From: Caenibacillus caldisaponilyticus
GTDB taxonomy: Bacteria; Bacillota; Bacilli; Bacillales; Sporolactobacillaceae
Reading direction: 5' to 3'
Assembly (NCBI RefSeq): GCF_002003465.1
Contig: NZ_BDDQ01000018.1
Location: 1 to 64,000, forward strand
Length of the DNA: 64,000 bases
Position numbers and translations under genes: made by a program. How positions within the stretch are numbered: the first letter of the stretch is position 1; every line of letters starts with the position of its first letter. This document shows positions 61,846 to 64,000 of this stretch, in pieces. The notes beneath the pieces were generated by a model that was given only the letters and a program-made list of their open reading frames with translations, made no database searches and was not told the origin of the DNA.

Positions 61846-62394
61846 TTGGACCCATCCATGACGTTTCACGGCACGACAATCTTTGCCATACAGCACAACG
61901 GGCAGAGCGCGATGGCCGGTGACGGTCAAGTGACGCTCGGCGAACGGGTGGTCATGAAACATACCGCTCGGAAAGTGCGCAGACTATATGAAGGGAAGGT
62001 CGTCGCGGGTTTTGCTGGATCCGTCGCCGATGCCTTTACTCTTTTCGAAAAATTCGAAGGGCGTTTGGAAAAGCACAACGGCAATTTAGTCAGAGCCGCC
62101 GTCGAATTGGCGAAAGAGTGGCGCAGCGACAAGATTTTGCGGCAGCTCGAAGCGATGCTGATCGCGATGAACAAGGAAAAACTCTTGCTCATTTCGGGGA
62201 CCGGCGAAGTGATCGAGCCCGATGACGGCATTCTCGCGATCGGATCCGGCGGGCATTACGCGCTTGCGGCCGGACGAGCGCTGAAACGGTACGCCGGAGA
62301 TATGAAAGCGGCCGATATCGCCCGCAAGGCGCTGGAAATCGCGAGCGAGATATGCGTGTTCACCAACGACCACATCATCGTGGAGGAGCTTTAA
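61846..62394 (+). CDS. hslV: ATP-dependent protease peptidase subunit HslV (ClpQ)
   Basis: Proteolytic ring of the HslUV (ClpYQ) protease. TTG at 61846 is chosen because GGAGGG is six bases upstream; an ATG at 61858 is 18 bases from it. The start gives [19 protein letters not shown], 182 residues, close to the 181 of B. subtilis Clp[21 protein letters not shown] and [17 protein letters not shown] follow, then [20 protein letters not shown]. Whether processing exposes a Ser or Thr as the nucleophile depends on this start. hslU follows 23 bases later. Confidence 0.93.
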   Translation: MDPSMTFHGTTIFAIQHNGQSAMAGDGQVTLGERVVMKHTARKVRRLYEGKVVAGFAGSVADAFTLFEKFEGRLEKHNGNLVRAAVELAKEWRSDKILRQLEAMLIAMNKEKLLLISGTGEVIEPDDGILAIGSGGHYALAAGRALKRYAGDMKAADIARKALEIASEICVFTNDHIIVEEL

Positions 62395-62417
62395 TCCCTT
62401 AAGGAGGCGTCCCATCC

Positions 62418-63812
62418 ATGTCTAGCGCTTTGACACCGAGGCAAATCGTCGAAAAGCTTGATCAGTATATCGTCGGCCAGGAAAAAGCGAAAAAAGCGGT
62501 GGCGATCGCGCTCAGGAACCGCTATCGGCGCAGTCTTTTGGATGAAAAGCTGCGTGAAGAAATCGTGCCGAAAAACATTTTGATGATCGGACCGACGGGT
62601 GTCGGCAAAACCGAGATCGCGCGACGCCTCGCCAAACTGGTCGGTGCGCCGTTCGTGAAATTGGAAGCGACCAAATTCACGGAGATCGGTTACGTGGGAC
62701 GAGACGTCGAATCGATGGTGCGCGATCTCGTTGAAACGGCGATCCGTCTCGTCAAGGAAGAAAAGATGGCGGCCGTCCAGTCGCGCGCCGAAGAACTCGC
62801 CAACGAGCGTTTGGTGGAGCTTCTCGTTCCGTCGCGAAAAAAGACGCAAACGCCTAAAAATCCTTTCGAAATGATTTTTGGCGGCGGAAACGCCCAAGTG
62901 TCCGTTGACGACGACGAGGACGACCGTTCTCTTCGGGAGAAGCGCGAGCAAATGCGCAAGCTGTTGGCGCTCGGCGAACTCGAAGATCGCATGGTCACGG
63001 TGGAAGTCGAGGAAAGTCAGCAACCGGGCATGTTCGATCTTTTTCAAGGCGCTGGCATGGAACAGTTGGGGATGAGCATGCAAGATCTGCTCGGCAATGT
63101 GCTGCCCAAGCGGAAAAAGCGCCGGAAATTGACCGTGCGTGAAGCCCGGAAAGTGCTCGTGCAGGATGAGGCGCAAAAATTGATCGATATGGACGAAGTC
63201 ATCCAAGAAGGCATCCAGCGCGCCGAACAGTCCGGCATCATCTTCCTGGATGAAATCGACAAAATTTGCGGCAAGAACCACCAATCCGGTGACGTTTCCC
63301 GCGAAGGCGTGCAAAGGGATATTTTGCCGATTGTCGAAGGATCGACCGTCATGACGAAATATGGCACGGTCAGAACGGACCACATCCTTTTCATCGCCGC
63401 CGGCGCTTTTCATATGGCGAAGCCTTCGGACCTCATTCCCGAGCTCCAAGGCCGGTTCCCGATCCGCGTGGAGCTCGACAGCCTGTCGGTCGACGATTTC
63501 GTCAACATCTTGACGAAACCGAACAACGCGTTGATCAAACAATATCAGGCGCTTTTGAAAACCGAAGGTATAGATGTTGAATTTTCAGACGAAGCTATAC
63601 GTAAGATCGCGACCATCGCCTATGAGGTCAATCAGGAGACCGATGACATCGGGGCGCGGCGTTTACATACCATCTTGGAGAAACTTTTGGAGGATCTGCT
63701 GTTTGAGGCTCCGAACATTTCTCTCCAAACGGTGAAGATCACGCCGGAATATGTCGATGAAAAACTTGGAACAATCGCAAAAAATCGCGATTTAAGCCAA
63801 TACATCTTGTAA
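62418..63812 (+). CDS. hslU: HslU (ClpY) ATPase subunit of HslUV protease
   Basis: AAA+ unfoldase feeding HslV. 464 residues. [23 protein letters not shown] near the N-terminus, Walker [16 protein letters not shown] near residue 58, the pore GYVGRD near 92, an I-domain insertion (about 105-240), Walker [11 protein letters not shown] near 275, and the C-terminal sensor 2 [15 protein letters not shown]. It ends in RDLSQYIL as expected for docking into HslV. AAGGAGG precedes the ATG. Confidence 0.97.
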   Translation: MSSALTPRQIVEKLDQYIVGQEKAKKAVAIALRNRYRRSLLDEKLREEIVPKNILMIGPTGVGKTEIARRLAKLVGAPFVKLEATKFTEIGYVGRDVESMVRDLVETAIRLVKEEKMAAVQSRAEELANERLVELLVPSRKKTQTPKNPFEMIFGGGNAQVSVDDDEDDRSLREKREQMRKLLALGELEDRMVTVEVEESQQPGMFDLFQGAGMEQLGMSMQDLLGNVLPKRKKRRKLTVREARKVLVQDEAQKLIDMDEVIQEGIQRAEQSGIIFLDEIDKICGKNHQSGDVSREGVQRDILPIVEGSTVMTKYGTVRTDHILFIAAGAFHMAKPSDLIPELQGRFPIRVELDSLSVDDFVNILTKPNNALIKQYQALLKTEGIDVEFSDEAIRKIATIAYEVNQETDDIGARRLHTILEKLLEDLLFEAPNISLQTVKITPEYVDEKLGTIAKNRDLSQYIL

Positions 63813-63838
63813 ACAAATGACTAGGAGGATTGAAAACG

Positions 63839-64000
63839 ATGAATCTTTTGGAGAAAACGAGAAAAATCAACAATATGTTACAGAAAGCGGCAACGCCAGT
63901 TAACTTCAATGACATGGCTGAAACTCTGCGCGATGTCATCGAAGCGAACGTCTTCGTGCTGAGCCGGCGCGGGAAGCTTCTCGGCATGGCGCTGAAATTG
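63839..64000 (+). CDS. codY: GTP-sensing pleiotropic repressor CodY, N-terminal part
   Basis: Global nutritional regulator sensing GTP and branched-chain amino acids. Only the first 54 codons lie in the window: [20 protein letters not shown], then [20 protein letters not shown] and [12 protein letters not shown], matching the start of the CodY GAF domain. ATG at 63839 has AGGAGG upstream. It closes the conserved (codV)-clpQ-clpY-codY order. The frame is open to the window edge. Confidence 0.95.
   Translation, partial: MNLLEKTRKINNMLQKAATPVNFNDMAETLRDVIEANVFVLSRRGKLLGMALKL

Overview
The window is a chromosomal segment from a Gram-positive, endospore-forming member of the Bacillales. GC content looks high for the group (upper 50s percent by eye). 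The assignment rests on near-complete synteny with the Bacillus subtilis pyr-to-codY region, on spoVM, on Bacillus-type RBSs with frequent GTG/TTG starts, and on a PrkC/PrpC pair. The intron-encoded protein at the left edge closely resembles the group IIC reverse transcriptase of Geobacillus stearothermophilus, which hints at a thermophile but does not prove it. I cannot name the genus.

Layout. (1) 1-379: the 3' end of a group IIC intron with a frameshifted maturase, ending 22 nt before pyrB. (2) 402-9914: an almost fully overlapping pyrimidine operon, pyrB-pyrC-carA-carB-pyrK-pyrD-pyrF-pyrE, closed by a terminator. (3) 10143-12049: two accessory genes, a SAM methyltransferase and a formate/nitrite-family channel, where B. 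subtilis carries sulfate-assimilation genes. (4) 12401-14119: rqcH on the minus strand. (5) 14255-26798: yicC, remA, gmk, rpoZ, coaBC, priA, fmt, rsmB, prpC, prkC, rsgA, rpe; def and rlmN, normally here, are absent. (6) 26826-28429: a TPP riboswitch with terminator, thiT-thiN, and the 25-residue spoVM. (7) rpmB on the minus strand, then asp23-like yloU, fakA, sdaAB, sdaAA and recG. (8) 34798-38543: a FapR-controlled fatty-acid operon, fapR-plsX-fabD-fabG-acpP. (9) rnc, smc (frameshifted at an A9 run), ftsY, ylxM, ffh, rpsP, khpA, rimM, trmD. (10) 47977-49250: an AT-richer accessory insertion with one membrane-protein gene and several coding remnants, splitting trmD from rplS. (11) rplS, lepB, rbgA, rnhB, ylqG-like, ylqH-like, sucC, sucD, dprA, topA, trmFO. 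(12) 61033-61778: a decayed xerC. (13) hslV, hslU and the start of codY at the right edge.

How it works together. Most of the window is core housekeeping: UMP synthesis, thiamine uptake and pyrophosphorylation, phospholipid/fatty-acid synthesis under malonyl-CoA-responsive FapR, the protein-targeting SRP pathway (ftsY, ylxM, ffh), ribosome assembly and rRNA/tRNA modification (rsgA, rbgA, rimM, trmD, rsmB, trmFO), ribosome rescue (rqcH), and replication/repair (priA, recG, smc, topA, rnhB, dprA).

The most unusual points are the group IIC intron at the pyr leader, the smc frame break in a homopolymer, the relic xerC in the codV-clpQ-clpY-codY operon position, and the remnant-filled insertion upstream of rplS with its structured L19 leader. 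I found no new multi-gene defence system, CRISPR array, rRNA or tRNA.
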